Positions 30,098-40,155 of a stretch of 64,000 bases of DNA are shown here, one piece after another. Each line of letters starts with the position of its first letter. Position 1 is the first letter of the stretch. The position numbers and the translations under genes were made by a program. Source of the stretch: Geotalea toluenoxydans JCM 15764 (lineage in GTDB: Bacteria > Desulfobacterota > Desulfuromonadia > Geobacterales > Geobacteraceae); assembly GCF_001311985.1 (NCBI RefSeq), contig NZ_BBCJ01000015.1, positions 56,238-120,237 on the forward strand, in the 5' to 3' direction. The notes beneath the pieces are model-generated. The model ran no database searches and was not told where the DNA came from. It saw only the letters and a list, made by a program, of their open reading frames with translations.

Positions 30098-31926
30098 TCA
30101 GCGATCGATAGTGACGAGGCCGGTGGAACCATCGACCCGGAGCATCATGCCGGTCTTGATGATTTTCGTCCCGAGCCCGGTACCGACCACCGCCGGCAAG
30201 CCGTATTCACGACAGACTATTGCCGCGTGGCTCATGACACCCCCCACATCGGTAACCGCGGCCTTGATTTTGGCAAAGGCCGGCGCCCAGGAAGGCGAAG
30301 TGGTTGGAGCAACCAGGATTTCCCCCTCCTGCAACAGGCGAATATCATCCGCATTGCGACAGACACGGGCCTTGCCTTCCACAATGCCGGGGCTGCCGGC
30401 GAATCCTTTCAAGGCGGTGATGCTGTCAGGATCGGTGGCGTCCTGCACCTCGGACCAATCGCTGATAGACGAGTTGGTCACCCCCCACAGTACGATGGTG
30501 AAAGGCTCCTTTATCACTTCCGGAGCTGTGCCGATGGCCGGCGGTGGACTCCACTCCTGGAATTTCTGCATTACCCCCTTCCGCCAGGCAATTTCCTTCG
30601 GCCACACCGCGGTGCCGCGTGGCTTGACTCCGGTTGCCCAGGCGGTGACCATGTCCCATAGTCCCTGCTTGATCTCGTCGCGGCGCATATACCACACATC
30701 TTCCACATCCTCGATCATGCCGTGGTCCTTCATGATAGCGGCCACTTCCCGCATCTTTTTCCAGAAGACGGTATGGAACCAGTGCTCCACGTAGAAGAGG
30801 TGGTTCTCCACATAGGGGAAGACGGTCTTGGCCGTGCCTAGCAGGTCATCGAAGGTCTTGCGGTCCTCGTCGGAGGTGATGAGGTCGCGGTACTCGGCGG
30901 TGATCCGGTCCCGCTCGGCACGCACCTTTTCCACCGGCCGTTCGATGTCCAGGCCCTGCCTGAGCTGACTAATGTAGGTGGCGATCCCGGACAGGGGAAT
31001 ATTCAGGTCGTCGTTCCATGATTTGTCACTGTGCGACCAGCCGGTGCCGGTGGAGACGTGGAACCATGGATAACGGGCTTCTTCCAGGGCCGCGAGCCAT
31101 TCCTTTCCCTTCGGGTTTTTCTTCAGCTCCGCCTCGGCATCCGTCCACTCCGTGCGCGAAGTCAGGATCTGGTCAATCCCCAGCTGGACGGCTTTCTTCG
31201 CCAGCTTCTTCAATTCATCATCGGACCGGTACATGAGCACGTCGACACCGGCAATCATCTGGGTGACCCGTTGCAACGGAATGCTCGGGAAAAGCTTCTG
31301 CACGAAATCCAGGAAGAAGACATAAGCGGCATAGCCAGGTTGAGGAACTCAAAGTGGTACTGCCAGCACTGGATACCGAGATTGATCAGCTCGTCATAGG
31401 CCTTGAGCAGGTGAAAGCCCTTGGATTCGCCGACCCCGTCGGTTACCACGCTGAGATCCTCCAGATCAGGGAGGCGGGGGATCGGCAGTTCCTCGATTTC
31501 CTTGATAATCGCCTTCATCTTTACTTCCCACTTGGCTTCCAGCTCAGCCCAATTCTTGTAGTAGTAGCCGGCGCGCTCCATGAAGTTCGGGACACGCTTG
31601 CCGATTTCCTCCGGGTCCATGACCGGCACCGGCGAAATATAGACGTAGCCGTTGATGATCCGATGGTCGACGCCGCGCACCGGCGGCACCTGAAAGATGC
31701 GGTTGTTGTACTGGGACAGCCCCAGGTACCAAGCCTCATCCCAGATGGTGTCGAAAGGATAGATCGCTTCCGGATAGTGGAGTCCGTCATAGAACCAGAA
31801 CGCCTGCTCTTCGTAAGCTTTCCGTTCCGGGTCGTCAGTGACGAACTTGTACTGGTACGGATACATCCTTTCCCAACCTTCTGTCCCGGGAATGTCTTTC
31901 ACATCGTGTGGCTTTGGAAACTTCAT
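30098..31926 (-). CDS. ppsA: Phenylphosphate synthase subunit A, frame broken near 31336
   Basis: The start ATG 31926 (MKFPKPHDVKDIPGTEGWER) has GGGGGAG upstream and lies inside the predicted sigma-54 transcript. The upstream extension of the frame crosses the promoter and is discarded. Restoring one G near 31336 gives FLNLGYAAYVFFLDFVQKLF and joins two frames into 609 residues, near the 70 kDa of T. aromatica PpsA. The C-terminus has the PEP-utiliser phospho-histidine motif GGVMSHAAIVCREYGLPAVV. The His carries phosphate from ATP to phenol. It is first in the phenol operon. If the break is real the strain could not phosphorylate phenol by this route, but a sequence error is likelier. Confidence 0.92.
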
Positions 31927-32059
31927 CGCGTGTCTCCCCCCGTTGTCGTGTAGTTTAGTGGTTCGGAACGACAAATTTGATAATGCACAAACCAACGTTC
32001 TATAAATCAGGTGTTGCCTCATGAGCTCTGAGTACCGGTAGGCATTTTCAGTTAAAAGA

Positions 32060-32073
32060 GCACCGAATATGCC
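32060..32073 (-). promoter_or_regulatory. sigma-54 (-24/-12) promoter of the phenol operon
   Basis: Minus strand TTGGCATATTCGGTGCTC gives GG-N10-GC (32073-32060). Transcript start near 32048, about 120 nt before ppsA. The stretch around it (CAAAACACTGTTTGGCATAT) is also shared with the MFS-operon promoter at 2740. Confidence 0.82.
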
Positions 32074-32192
32074 AAACAGTGTTTTGTCACAATGAAAGCA
32101 TCGTCCTGCTGTACGAGCTGCCTGGGCTAATTGTTTGTTTAATAAGGATATTGGACGATTCATAAGGCCGATAAATTAATCTGCAGAGGCAT

Positions 32193-32248
32193 TTTTGTGA
32201 ATGGTCCTGCTTGTTTGGCCTTCCGTTGACAGTTGACCATTTTGTAAA
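32193..32248. promoter_or_regulatory. Paired DmpR-like upstream activating sites of the phenol operon
   Basis: TTGACCATTTTGTAAA at 32233-32248 matches 11 of 16 positions of the DmpR-type site TTGATCAATTGATCAA. TTTTGTGAATGGTCCT at 32193-32208 is a weaker, oppositely oriented relative. They are 40 bp apart and the nearer one begins 120 bp upstream of -24, almost the same geometry as at 2880-2937. The rest of 31927-32652 holds no convincing gene. Confidence 0.58.
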
Positions 32249-32442
32249 TTTTCCCGGTGGCGAGCAGGGGTGTTGGACATTTTTGTCGACTTCACTGACG
32301 GTGACAAAGTTGGGGGAGATTAAGGAAAAAAGTGGGTAATGGTCGATAAACAGTGGCATCAGAGGGGAGTCAGTTTTGGGCCGGACTGTATAAACAATAA
32401 ACTACAGGGATCCGATTTTGCCGGCAGCAATTGTTTTGTCCC

Positions 32443-32480
32443 TTGCATGAAAATAAAGCGAATGTTACTATAACTATGTT
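32443..32480 (+). promoter_or_regulatory. Possible sigma-70 promoter for the second DmpR-like activator
   Basis: TTGCAT (32443-32448) and TACTAT (32466-32471) are 17 bp apart. The -10 overlaps the 12-mer TATAACTATGTT, also seen before the activator gene at 40476 and, inverted, before that at 3149. Confidence 0.4.
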
Positions 32481-32652
32481 TTACGAATTAGCAGATATAA
32501 CTCCTATTGCCGTTGAGAATTGAATCTGCAGTCCAGGGTGATATCGGGCTGCATGCTGTTTTCATGCACCTTTTGCCAAACGTTGCTGGTATGACAATGT
32601 TATAAATAATGTTGAAAAGAATGGTATCTGGCGGCTACCGGCAGATGGAGAG

Positions 32653-34425
32653 GTGACAATTATGACCAAGCAGCGGCGTACCGGCAAGTCCGACTGCAAG
32701 TCAAAGGACGGAGACCTGCGTGCACGAGTCCATTTCTGCATGGAGTCCGGCCACATCTGGCTCCACGAACATCGCATGCTCCTGGTCCATGCCGAGGCGC
32801 AGGCTACGCTCCGCAGGGAGTTGATCGAAACGCTGGGTATGGAGCGCGTACAGGGATTGCTTACCCGCATGGGTTATGCGGCGGGTATGCACGATGCAGA
32901 ACTTGCCCGGACCCGCTTCGAGGGTGCAAGCGACATGGAACTGTTCATGACCGGCCCGAAGCTGCATATGCTGGAAGGGGAAGTAAAAGTGACACCGGTA
33001 AAGGTCGAATTCGATCGTGCCGCGGGAAGCTTCTATGGCGAGTTTCTTTGGGAAAACTCGTGGGAAGGCCAATGGCACAAACGTCATTTCGGCACCAATG
33101 GAGAGCCTGTCTGCTGGAGTCAGATCGGTTATGCCTGCGGCTATTCCACAGCCTTCATGGGGCGGCCGATCTTGTATAAGGAAGTTGAATGTGTCGGCAT
33201 GGGAAAGAATAATTGCCGCATTATCGGCAAGCCGATTGATGAATGGGAAGATGCGACCGACTACATGCGTCTTTTCAACCGGGAGTCCATTGCCGAACAG
33301 TTGATGGACCTGCAAACCCAGGTGGTGCAACTCCGTTCGGCCATAAACAAAAAGGAAAAGCTTCCCTCAGACATCGTCGGCAATTCAGAAATCTTTTGCA
33401 CCGCATATGAGTTGCTCCAGCAGGCGGCCAAGAGCCAGATCACGGTGCTGCTCCTTGGAGAAACCGGTGTCGGCAAGGAAGTATTCGCTCGCAGTTTGCA
33501 CAATAGCGGTGCCCGCTGCAAAGAATCTTTCATTGCCATCAACTGTGCGGCCATTCCCCACGACCTGGTGGAATCGGAGCTGTTCGGAGTGGAAAAGGGT
33601 GCCTATACCGGCGCCATGACTGCCCGTGCCGGCCGCTTCGAGCGGGCAAACGGCGGCACACTGTTTCTCGATGAAATCGGCGACCTGCCTTTTTCGGCGC
33701 AGGCCAAGCTCTTGCGCGTGCTGCAGGAAGGGGAAATCGAACGGATTGGCGATCACAAAACCCGCAAGGTCGATGTGAGGCTGGTGGCGGCTACCAACGT
33801 GGACCTGAGACAGCTGGTCAAGGAAGGCAGATTCCGTTCCGATTTGTATTACCGCCTCAATGCTTTCCAGATCAACATCCCTCCGCTCAGGGAGCGTAAG
33901 GAGGACATCCCGCTGCTGGCCAAACGGTTTCTGGAGAAGTATTCGGCGATCCACGGCAAAAAACTGCGGGGCTTCACCGATAAGGCCAAGCGGGCGCTTC
34001 TTGCCTACCACTGGCCGGGAAACATCCGTGAAATGCAGAACATGATCGAACGTGGCGTTATTCTCGCCCCAAGCGGCACCCGCATCGAGTTGGAACAGAT
34101 GTTTTCGGCAAGCGGCGAAGAACAAGGCCTGGAGATCGGTCTTGATAACAACGGCTCCCTTGGGGCCAATGGTTGGGATTACGGCAAAGATCTTTGTGAG
34201 GCGGTTTTTAATGGTGTCATGACACTGGACCAGGTGGAGGCGATGCTCATTGAAACCGCAGTGGCTAAAAGCAGTGGCAACCTTGCTTCGGCTGCCAGAA
34301 AACTTGGTTTGACCAGGCGCCAGCTTGCATACAGATTGGGAAATCTCCGCGAAAATGAACCTACTGAGCCGGCAATCCCTCTTCCCCGCGAACAGCGGGT
34401 AAAGCAGTCCGAAACAGCCGGCTGA
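32653..34425 (+). CDS. DmpR/XylR-type sigma-54 activator (XylR_N-V4R-AAA+-Fis), intact paralogue
   Basis: A 590-residue intact activator, strongly similar along its length to the product of 3149-4911. The sensor domain begins [21 protein letters not shown]4R ends [18 protein letters not shown]+ has Walker [15 protein letters not shown] and [10 protein letters not shown]. The C-terminal helix-turn-helix is [20 protein letters not shown]. It diverges from the phenol operon, whose sigma-54 promoter and DmpR-like sites lie in the shared intergenic region, so it is the likely phenol-responsive activator. GAYTGA replaces GAFTGA, a tolerated change in the loop that contacts sigma-54. A small inverted repeat (AACAAGC...GCTTGTT near 34440-34458) follows and may weakly terminate transcription. 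Confidence 0.92.
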   Translation: MTIMTKQRRTGKSDCKSKDGDLRARVHFCMESGHIWLHEHRMLLVHAEAQATLRRELIETLGMERVQGLLTRMGYAAGMHDAELARTRFEGASDMELFMTGPKLHMLEGEVKVTPVKVEFDRAAGSFYGEFLWENSWEGQWHKRHFGTNGEPVCWSQIGYACGYSTAFMGRPILYKEVECVGMGKNNCRIIGKPIDEWEDATDYMRLFNRESIAEQLMDLQTQVVQLRSAINKKEKLPSDIVGNSEIFCTAYELLQQAAKSQITVLLLGETGVGKEVFARSLHNSGARCKESFIAINCAAIPHDLVESELFGVEKGAYTGAMTARAGRFERANGGTLFLDEIGDLPFSAQAKLLRVLQEGEIERIGDHKTRKVDVRLVAATNVDLRQLVKEGRFRSDLYYRLNAFQINIPPLRERKEDIPLLAKRFLEKYSAIHGKKLRGFTDKAKRALLAYHWPGNIREMQNMIERGVILAPSGTRIELEQMFSASGEEQGLEIGLDNNGSLGANGWDYGKDLCEAVFNGVMTLDQVEAMLIETAVAKSSGNLASAARKLGLTRRQLAYRLGNLRENEPTEPAIPLPREQRVKQSETAG

Positions 34426-34504
34426 ATGGAATCCTCCGAACAAGCAACCGGGCTTGTTTGAGGTCGATGGGGTAAATCTCCCGGGAAGACTATTTATAGA
34501 ATAT

Positions 34505-36316
34505 ATGAATTGCATTCTTCGCAGACATAAGCTGCCGGTTGCCCTGTTTTTAATCTCAATCGGGGCGGTCGCCGCTCTGCTCCTGATTCAGCATGCGAAC
34601 CGGGACGTGCGTGCCGAGGCGCGCGTCCGTTTCATCGAGCAGTACAACCGCCAGCAATCCCTGATGGCCGAACTGGCTTCCCACACCCTGGAAGAGCTGT
34701 TCGCCACCTACCATCGCAACCTTGACCTGGTGGTCAATCTGTTTGAAGGGAAAGCAGTTACCAGGCACCGCGTGGAGGAGGTCAAGGGCAGTCTGAAAAA
34801 AATCTACAGTTCCCTGGCCAACACTCCGGTCATCGAGATGGTGATCTTCGACAGCAAGGGGATAGCAATCACCATAGAACCCTATGACACGTATACCATA
34901 GGGCGCAGTTACGCCTGGCGCGATTATTATCACTGGGCCAGGGAAATGGGCCGGCCGGGACAGATGTACCTGTCTCCTTATGCCCGCCTGCAAGGGGGAA
35001 TGCAGCGCGGGAAGAAAGCATTGATTGTAGCGGAAGGGATTTACGGCCCGGGCGAAAAATTCCTCGGTGTCGTTATCTGCGCCATAGATTTTGAAGTCCT
35101 GGCAAAAAAACATATCCTGCCCATCCATATTGGTAAAGAGGGCCACGCATGGCTGGCTGACATCAGCAACAGGACCATGCTCGTCGGCCCCAGCGGACGC
35201 TTGGTTGGTCTCAGTTTTGAAGAAGCCTTCCTCCCGCGCTGGCCGCGGCTATATCAGCTTCTGCTTTCCATGGAAAATGGCCAGCCGGGAAGCGACTGGT
35301 ATGACTATCTGGATCCCGGCACCTACCAGCATCAGGTACGGAAGATCGGCAGCTACCATCCCATCCGTATAGAGAACCGCCTCTGGGCACTGGGCATATC
35401 CACTCCCGAGCACGAGGTGGAAGAGCTGCTGTCCACTTTCCTTCACCGTCAGGAACTTTTTGCCAACACACTGCTGGTCACGGTCTTGGGGGTGGCGACT
35501 TTGCTTCTGGGGTTCCTCATCAACTGGAACCGTGTGTTGTCGGCTCAGGTTCAAAACCACACCCGCGCTCTCAGTGAGGCACACACCAGGCTGGAGTCCA
35601 CTTTTGATGAACTGCTGGTGGCAAAGAAGGTTGCGGCGGTGGGGCAGCTTGCCCTTGGTCTGTCCCATGAGATCCGCAACCCACTGTCGGCCATTCAGAT
35701 GAACATGCAGATGATCAGGAAAAAAATTGACCTGGCTGGTACCTTGCGGGAGAATTTTGCCATCGTCGATGGGGAGATCCAGCGGCTTAACCGACTGCTC
35801 AAGGACGTCATGGACTTTGCCCGTCCCAGATCCCTGAACCTGCAAAATACCGAGCTCAAGGAAATCATCAGCAGACTGATGCAGCTGTTGTCCCAGCGCC
35901 TGGAGGAACAGCTGATCAGGACAACGGTCCGCACCGAGTCTCCCATTCAACTTGTTTGTGATCCGGAGCAGATCCATCAGGTACTACTGAACCTGATTCT
36001 CAATGCCATGGAAGCTATGAACGAAATGCCAGGAGAAAGGCATCTCACCATCTTCGCCCGCAGTGCAGACGGAATGGCCTTGGTCACGGTAAGTGACACC
36101 GGGGGAGGTATCCCCCAGGGCAAGCTGGAACAGCTTTTCGATCCATTTTATACCACCAGAGCTTCCGGCGGTGGACTGGGCCTTTCCATAGTACAGACCA
36201 TCGTTCTGCGTCACGGCGGGTCGGTAGCGGTGGAGAGCCAGCCGGGTCAGGGCGCCACATTTACCGTGGCCCTGCCCCTGAAAGGACCTGCAGGAACAGG
36301 AGATATGAGCCAATGA
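34505..36316 (+). CDS. Membrane sensor histidine kinase with periplasmic Cache-like domain
   Basis: About 603 residues. The frame is open from 34454 (TTG), but the first 17 codons cover a possible hairpin, so ATG 34505 (MNCILRRHKLPVALFLIS) is preferred. One membrane segment lies near residues 10-28 and another near 330-350 (LLVTVLGVATLLLGFLI). Between them is a Cache-type sensor (VIEMVIFDSKGIAITIEPYD, SYAWRDYYHWAREM). The kinase core has H-box GLSHEIRNPLSAIQ, N-box NLILNAMEAM, G1 DTGGGIP and G2 GGGLGLSIV. It overlaps the downstream response regulator by 4 bp, so the pair is one two-component system. The ligand is unknown; adjacency to butyrate kinase suggests a short-chain acid signal as a guess. 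Confidence 0.88.
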   Translation: MNCILRRHKLPVALFLISIGAVAALLLIQHANRDVRAEARVRFIEQYNRQQSLMAELASHTLEELFATYHRNLDLVVNLFEGKAVTRHRVEEVKGSLKKIYSSLANTPVIEMVIFDSKGIAITIEPYDTYTIGRSYAWRDYYHWAREMGRPGQMYLSPYARLQGGMQRGKKALIVAEGIYGPGEKFLGVVICAIDFEVLAKKHILPIHIGKEGHAWLADISNRTMLVGPSGRLVGLSFEEAFLPRWPRLYQLLLSMENGQPGSDWYDYLDPGTYQHQVRKIGSYHPIRIENRLWALGISTPEHEVEELLSTFLHRQELFANTLLVTVLGVATLLLGFLINWNRVLSAQVQNHTRALSEAHTRLESTFDELLVAKKVAAVGQLALGLSHEIRNPLSAIQMNMQMIRKKIDLAGTLRENFAIVDGEIQRLNRLLKDVMDFARPRSLNLQNTELKEIISRLMQLLSQRLEEQLIRTTVRTESPIQLVCDPEQIHQVLLNLILNAMEAMNEMPGERHLTIFARSADGMALVTVSDTGGGIPQGKLEQLFDPFYTTRASGGGLGLSIVQTIVLRHGGSVAVESQPGQGATFTVALPLKGPAGTGDMSQ

Positions 36317-37680
36317 AAACGATTCTGATCGCCGATGACGATAAAGCCATCCGCCGCACACTGGAGCTGCATCTTACGGAGGTTGGCTACAGGGTGGTCA
36401 CGGCCGCCAACGGTGCCGATGCGGTTGACTTGGCCCTGGCGGACACCGCCATCGGGCACAACATCGATCTGATGCTGCTGGACCTGCGCCTGACCGGAAT
36501 GGACGGTTTCGAGGTGCTGACCCTGGTCAAGGAAAAGAAGCCCTTCCTGCCGATCATCATGATCACCGCCTACGATGAAATGCAGACGGCCATCAAGGCC
36601 ATTCGCCTGGGAGCCATCGATCACCTGGGCAAACCGGTGGATCTGGACCACCTGGACGAGGTCATCGACAAGATCTTCGAAATGAGCGCCCTGTCCCGCA
36701 CCGGTGTCACCTTCAGCGATTCCTTCGACCCCCATTTCGAGCAGAACATCATGGTTGGTCGTACCCGGGCCATGAAAGAGGTCTATAAGACCATCGGCGC
36801 CGTGGCTGACTCCAGGGCGACAGTTCTTATCCAGGGGGAGAGCGGCACCGGCAAGGAGATGGTTGCCCGCGCCATCCATTTCAACAGCCAGTTCCGCAAT
36901 CGGCCGTTTATCGCCGTTGCCTGTTCAGCCCTGTCCCCGACTATTCTGGAAAGCGAACTGTTCGGCCACGAAAAAGGCGCTTTTACCGGTGCTATCCGTA
37001 CCAAGCCCGGCAAGTTCGAACTGGCCCAGGGGGGGACCCTGTTTCTTGACGAGATATCGGAAATCAGTCCGGAAATACAGGTGAAGCTTCTCCGTTTCAT
37101 ACAGGAAAGGGAATTCGAGCGGGTCGGCGGCATCGAGACGATCAAGGCGGATGTGCGCATAGTTGCCGCTACCAATAAGAATCTGTCGACTCTGGTGGCA
37201 AGCGGCATGTTCCGTAATGATCTCTATTACCGGCTCAAGGTAGTTTCCATAGACCTCCCTCCCCTGAGGGAGCGGAAAGAGGATATTCCCATTCTGGTCA
37301 AGTTCCTTCTGGAAAAGCTGCACCATGAGACCGGCAAGGGGGTGGAGATCATTCCCCAGGAAACCATGAACAAAATTCTGGAACACTCCTGGCCCGGTAA
37401 CGTGCGGGAGCTGGAAAATACCCTGCGGCGTGCCGTCATCCTTTCCCATGGCAACATGCTCTTGCCCGAAACGCTGCACCTGGAAGAGGGCTGCGAGAGC
37501 CAGGAACGCTTTCCCCTGCTGCTGAAACCCCTCCACGAGGTGGAGCGGGAACATATCCAGAACGTGCTCTGTTATGTGCGCAACGAAAAGAAGCGTGCCG
37601 CGGAGATCCTCGGTATTTCCCGGCCTACCCTTGATCGCCGTATCAAGGAATACGGACTTGAGGAGGAAGATAAACCGTGA
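36313..37680 (+). CDS. NtrC/AtoC-type sigma-54 response regulator
   Basis: A 455-residue protein: receiver domain first (ILIADDDKAIRR, phospho-acceptor Asp in MLLDLRLTGMDG, Lys in HLGKPVD), then a sigma-54 AAA+ domain ([40 protein letters not shown]) and a Fis-type HTH (KKRAAEILGISRPTLDRRI). All key residues are present. It is coupled to the kinase gene by a 4-bp overlap. The first gene downstream, butyrate kinase, has a sigma-54 promoter at 37981, a natural candidate target. No binding-site repeat could be identified with confidence. Confidence 0.93.
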   Translation: MKTILIADDDKAIRRTLELHLTEVGYRVVTAANGADAVDLALADTAIGHNIDLMLLDLRLTGMDGFEVLTLVKEKKPFLPIIMITAYDEMQTAIKAIRLGAIDHLGKPVDLDHLDEVIDKIFEMSALSRTGVTFSDSFDPHFEQNIMVGRTRAMKEVYKTIGAVADSRATVLIQGESGTGKEMVARAIHFNSQFRNRPFIAVACSALSPTILESELFGHEKGAFTGAIRTKPGKFELAQGGTLFLDEISEISPEIQVKLLRFIQEREFERVGGIETIKADVRIVAATNKNLSTLVASGMFRNDLYYRLKVVSIDLPPLRERKEDIPILVKFLLEKLHHETGKGVEIIPQETMNKILEHSWPGNVRELENTLRRAVILSHGNMLLPETLHLEEGCESQERFPLLLKPLHEVEREHIQNVLCYVRNEKKRAAEILGISRPTLDRRIKEYGLEEEDKP

Positions 37681-37980
37681 TTGCACCTGTGGATAGCTGA
37701 AATTATAATAAAACGAAGTTATCCTTTTTCCATGCTTTCCCCGTTTACCCGTCATGACAGCTGTTATAAAGCCTTTTAGCTTTGCCTTACCCATTGCCTT
37801 AGTTTTATCTCGCCTCCGCAGCCCGTTCAATTTTTTACCTTATCGATCATAATTTTACATGTGCGTATCTTTTTTTATCCAAATGATAAAATGACAATAT
37901 AGTCAAACGAATAGTTTTATAAATACAACATGCTGAATTTAAAACAAAAAGATAACATTTAACATCATGTTGAAGTGGCT

Positions 37981-37994
37981 GGATCATATTTTGC
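37981..37994 (+). promoter_or_regulatory. Candidate sigma-54 promoter of buk-ptb
   Basis: CTGGATCATATTTTGCAAAA gives GG-N10-GC (37981-37982, 37993-37994), a fair match to consensus with a good -12 (TTGCA). Predicted start near 38006, 73 nt before buk. An inverted repeat CAACATG/CATGTTG flanks 37926-37972. The rest of 37681-37980 is AT-rich and without a gene. Confidence 0.6.
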
Positions 37995-38078
37995 AAAACA
38001 TTATTTTGTAAATCAGCCGGCTGACCACTGTACTTCTGATGCCGGCTTTATCAACCGATGTGATGCGGAGGCTTCAAG

Positions 38079-39146
38079 ATGGAAAAAACTTTACTGGTTA
38101 TCAATCTGGGTTCGACGTCGACCAAGATAGCAGTGAGCAAATCGGAAGATATGCTGTTTACCGAGTCGGTCCCCCATACAGCAGAAGAGCTGAAAAAGTA
38201 CCCACGGATCATTGACCAGTACGAATTGCGGGAACGGACGGTTCTTGACGTGCTGGCCGAAAAAAAGGTGGCGCTGGAGCAGCTGGACGGCATCGCCAGC
38301 CGGGGGGGCAACATGAAGCCGATTCCCGGCGGCATCTATGAAATCTGCCCGGCCATGATCGATGACATGAAAAGCGGCAAATATGGCCAGCATCCCAATA
38401 TGTGCGGCGGTATTGTGGCCCACCAGCTGGGGAAGAAGCTGAATATTCCGGCGCTCACCGTCGATCCGCCGACGGTGGATGAATTGTGCGTCTCTGCAAC
38501 CTATTCCGGAATCCCGCTGATCAGGAGGCAAAGCAGCTTTCATGCATTGAACCAGAAGGCGACGGCAAGAAAGATAGCTGCGCAGCTGGGAAGGAAATAT
38601 GAAGATGTGAACCTGATCGTTGCCCATCTGGGAGGGGGAATATCCGTAGGCGCCCATCGCCGGGGCAAGGTGGTGGATGTGAACAACGCCCTGGACGGCG
38701 ACGGACCTTTTTCGCCGGAGCGGGCCGGAACACTGCCGGCGGGGGATCTGGTCAAGCTTTGTTACAGCGGTGAATATTCCCTGGAGCAAGTTTTGCGGCT
38801 CGTTCAGGGGGGAGGGGGCCTTATGGCCTATCTGGGGACCACCAGCGGCCTGGAGATCGAAAAGCGCATAACCGAGGGAGATGCCGTTGCCGCCGAGGTA
38901 TTCGAGGCCATGGCCTACCAGGTGGCGAAGGAAATCGGCGCCTGCGCCGCTGTTCTTGAAGGACAGGTGGATGCAATCGCCCTCACCGGAAGCCTGGCCT
39001 ACTCGGAGCGATTGGTAGAAAGCCTGAAACGGAAGGTTTCCTTCATCGCCCAAGTCCGGCTGGATCCCGGGGAAAATGAAATGGCAGCCCTGGCTGCAGG
39101 CGCGATGCGCTATTTCAAGGGCACCGAACAGCTTTCAATTTACTGA
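38079..39146 (+). CDS. buk: Butyrate kinase
   Basis: A 355-residue acetokinase-family enzyme that converts acyl-phosphate plus ADP to acid plus ATP, or the reverse. The ATPase phosphate-1 motif is LLVINLGSTSTKIAVS. IVAHLGGGISVGAH is the phosphate-2/adenosine region, and a downstream glycine motif reads IALTGSLAYS. Length matches butyrate/branched-chain acid kinases. It is followed 13 bp later by phosphate butyryltransferase, so the pair interconverts butyryl-CoA (or a similar acyl-CoA) and the free acid with ATP. A sigma-54 promoter precedes it and an NtrC-type regulator lies just upstream. Substrate preference between butyrate and branched acids is open. Confidence 0.93.
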   Translation: MEKTLLVINLGSTSTKIAVSKSEDMLFTESVPHTAEELKKYPRIIDQYELRERTVLDVLAEKKVALEQLDGIASRGGNMKPIPGGIYEICPAMIDDMKSGKYGQHPNMCGGIVAHQLGKKLNIPALTVDPPTVDELCVSATYSGIPLIRRQSSFHALNQKATARKIAAQLGRKYEDVNLIVAHLGGGISVGAHRRGKVVDVNNALDGDGPFSPERAGTLPAGDLVKLCYSGEYSLEQVLRLVQGGGGLMAYLGTTSGLEIEKRITEGDAVAAEVFEAMAYQVAKEIGACAAVLEGQVDAIALTGSLAYSERLVESLKRKVSFIAQVRLDPGENEMAALAAGAMRYFKGTEQLSIY

Positions 39147-39159
39147 GAGGAGAGGAAAG

Positions 39160-40065
39160 ATGCTGAAATCATTTGACGAACTCATTACCGCCGTACAGGA
39201 AAAACCGAGGAAGAAGATCGCCATCGTCAGTCCCGAGGGGTCGACGGTGATGAAACTGGTAAAGCAGGCCCTTGAGGCAAAACTCGCCGATTTTATCCTG
39301 GTGGGAGATGAAGAAAAAATAAAGACCATGTCTGCGGAGGCTGGCTTCGATGCCAACCTCATCAATATCATCAACATTACCGACCAGAAGGAAGCGGCCG
39401 AGGAAGCGGTGCGGCTGGTGGTGGTGGGAAGCGCCAACGCCATCATGAAGGGAAATCTCCCCACCGCCACCTTCATGCGGGCCATTCTCGACAAGCAGAA
39501 GGGCTTGAACGACAACAAGGTCATCAGCGAGATCACCATCTACGAGAAGATCGTCGATGCACCGGGAGGGGGCTTCCGTTTCATTACCGACTGTGCCATC
39601 AACGTGTCGCCGACCCTGGACGAGAAAAAGCAGATCATTGAAAACGCCGTCGGTCTGGCCCACAAGTTGGGCAACGAACTGCCCAAGGTGGCGGTCATCT
39701 CGGCGGTGGAGGTGGTCAATCCCGCCATGCCCGATACCATAGAGGCGGCGGCCCTGAGCAAGATGGCCGAGCGGGGGCAGATAGAAGGATGCCTCATCGA
39801 GGGCCCTCTGGCCTTCGACAACGCCATTTCGGTGGAGTCGGCCAAATACAAGAAGATCAAGGGGGAGGTGGCCGGTCAGGCGGACATCATCATGATGCCG
39901 AACCTGCTCTCGGCGAACCCCTTGCGCAAATGCCTGGTCTACTACACCCAGCAGCGGATCGCCACAGCGGTCATGGGGGCGAAGGCGCCCATTGTCCTCA
40001 CTTCCCGCTCCGATTCGGCGGACACCATGCTGCTGACCATTGCTTTGGCGGCCTATATTTCCTGA
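39160..40065 (+). CDS. ptb: Phosphate butyryltransferase
   Basis: The start at ATG 39160 (MLKSFDELITAVQEKP) follows GAGAGGAGAGGAAAG; an upstream in-frame start would overlap buk and lacks a site. At 301 residues it has the usual length. The fold shows IAIVSPEGSTVMKLVKQALE, GNANAIMKG-like GSANAIMKGNLPT, AALSKMAERGQIEG and PNLLSANPLRKCL, as in phosphate acetyl/butyryl transferases. It swaps CoA for phosphate on butyryl-CoA and works with Buk. A strong terminator follows 27 bp after the stop. Confidence 0.93.
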   Translation: MLKSFDELITAVQEKPRKKIAIVSPEGSTVMKLVKQALEAKLADFILVGDEEKIKTMSAEAGFDANLINIINITDQKEAAEEAVRLVVVGSANAIMKGNLPTATFMRAILDKQKGLNDNKVISEITIYEKIVDAPGGGFRFITDCAINVSPTLDEKKQIIENAVGLAHKLGNELPKVAVISAVEVVNPAMPDTIEAAALSKMAERGQIEGCLIEGPLAFDNAISVESAKYKKIKGEVAGQADIIMMPNLLSANPLRKCLVYYTQQRIATAVMGAKAPIVLTSRSDSADTMLLTIALAAYIS

Positions 40066-40092
40066 GTTGCTCCATCATTGTTGTGGTGTGGT

Positions 40093-40123
40093 GGCGGGAC
40101 ACGACAGTGTTCCGCCTTTTTTT
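40093..40123 (+). terminator. Rho-independent terminator after ptb
   Basis: GGCGGGACAC and GTGTTCCGCC form a 10-bp stem with a GACA loop, followed by seven Ts. Confidence 0.85.
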
Positions 40124-40155
40124 ACGCTTCATTCGGAAGCTCAGTGGAGATAAAC

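Noticed and set aside
31927..32163. N-terminal extension of PpsA
   Set aside because: It would run through the sigma-54 promoter; the internal ATG at 31926 has a good ribosome site and fits the family start.
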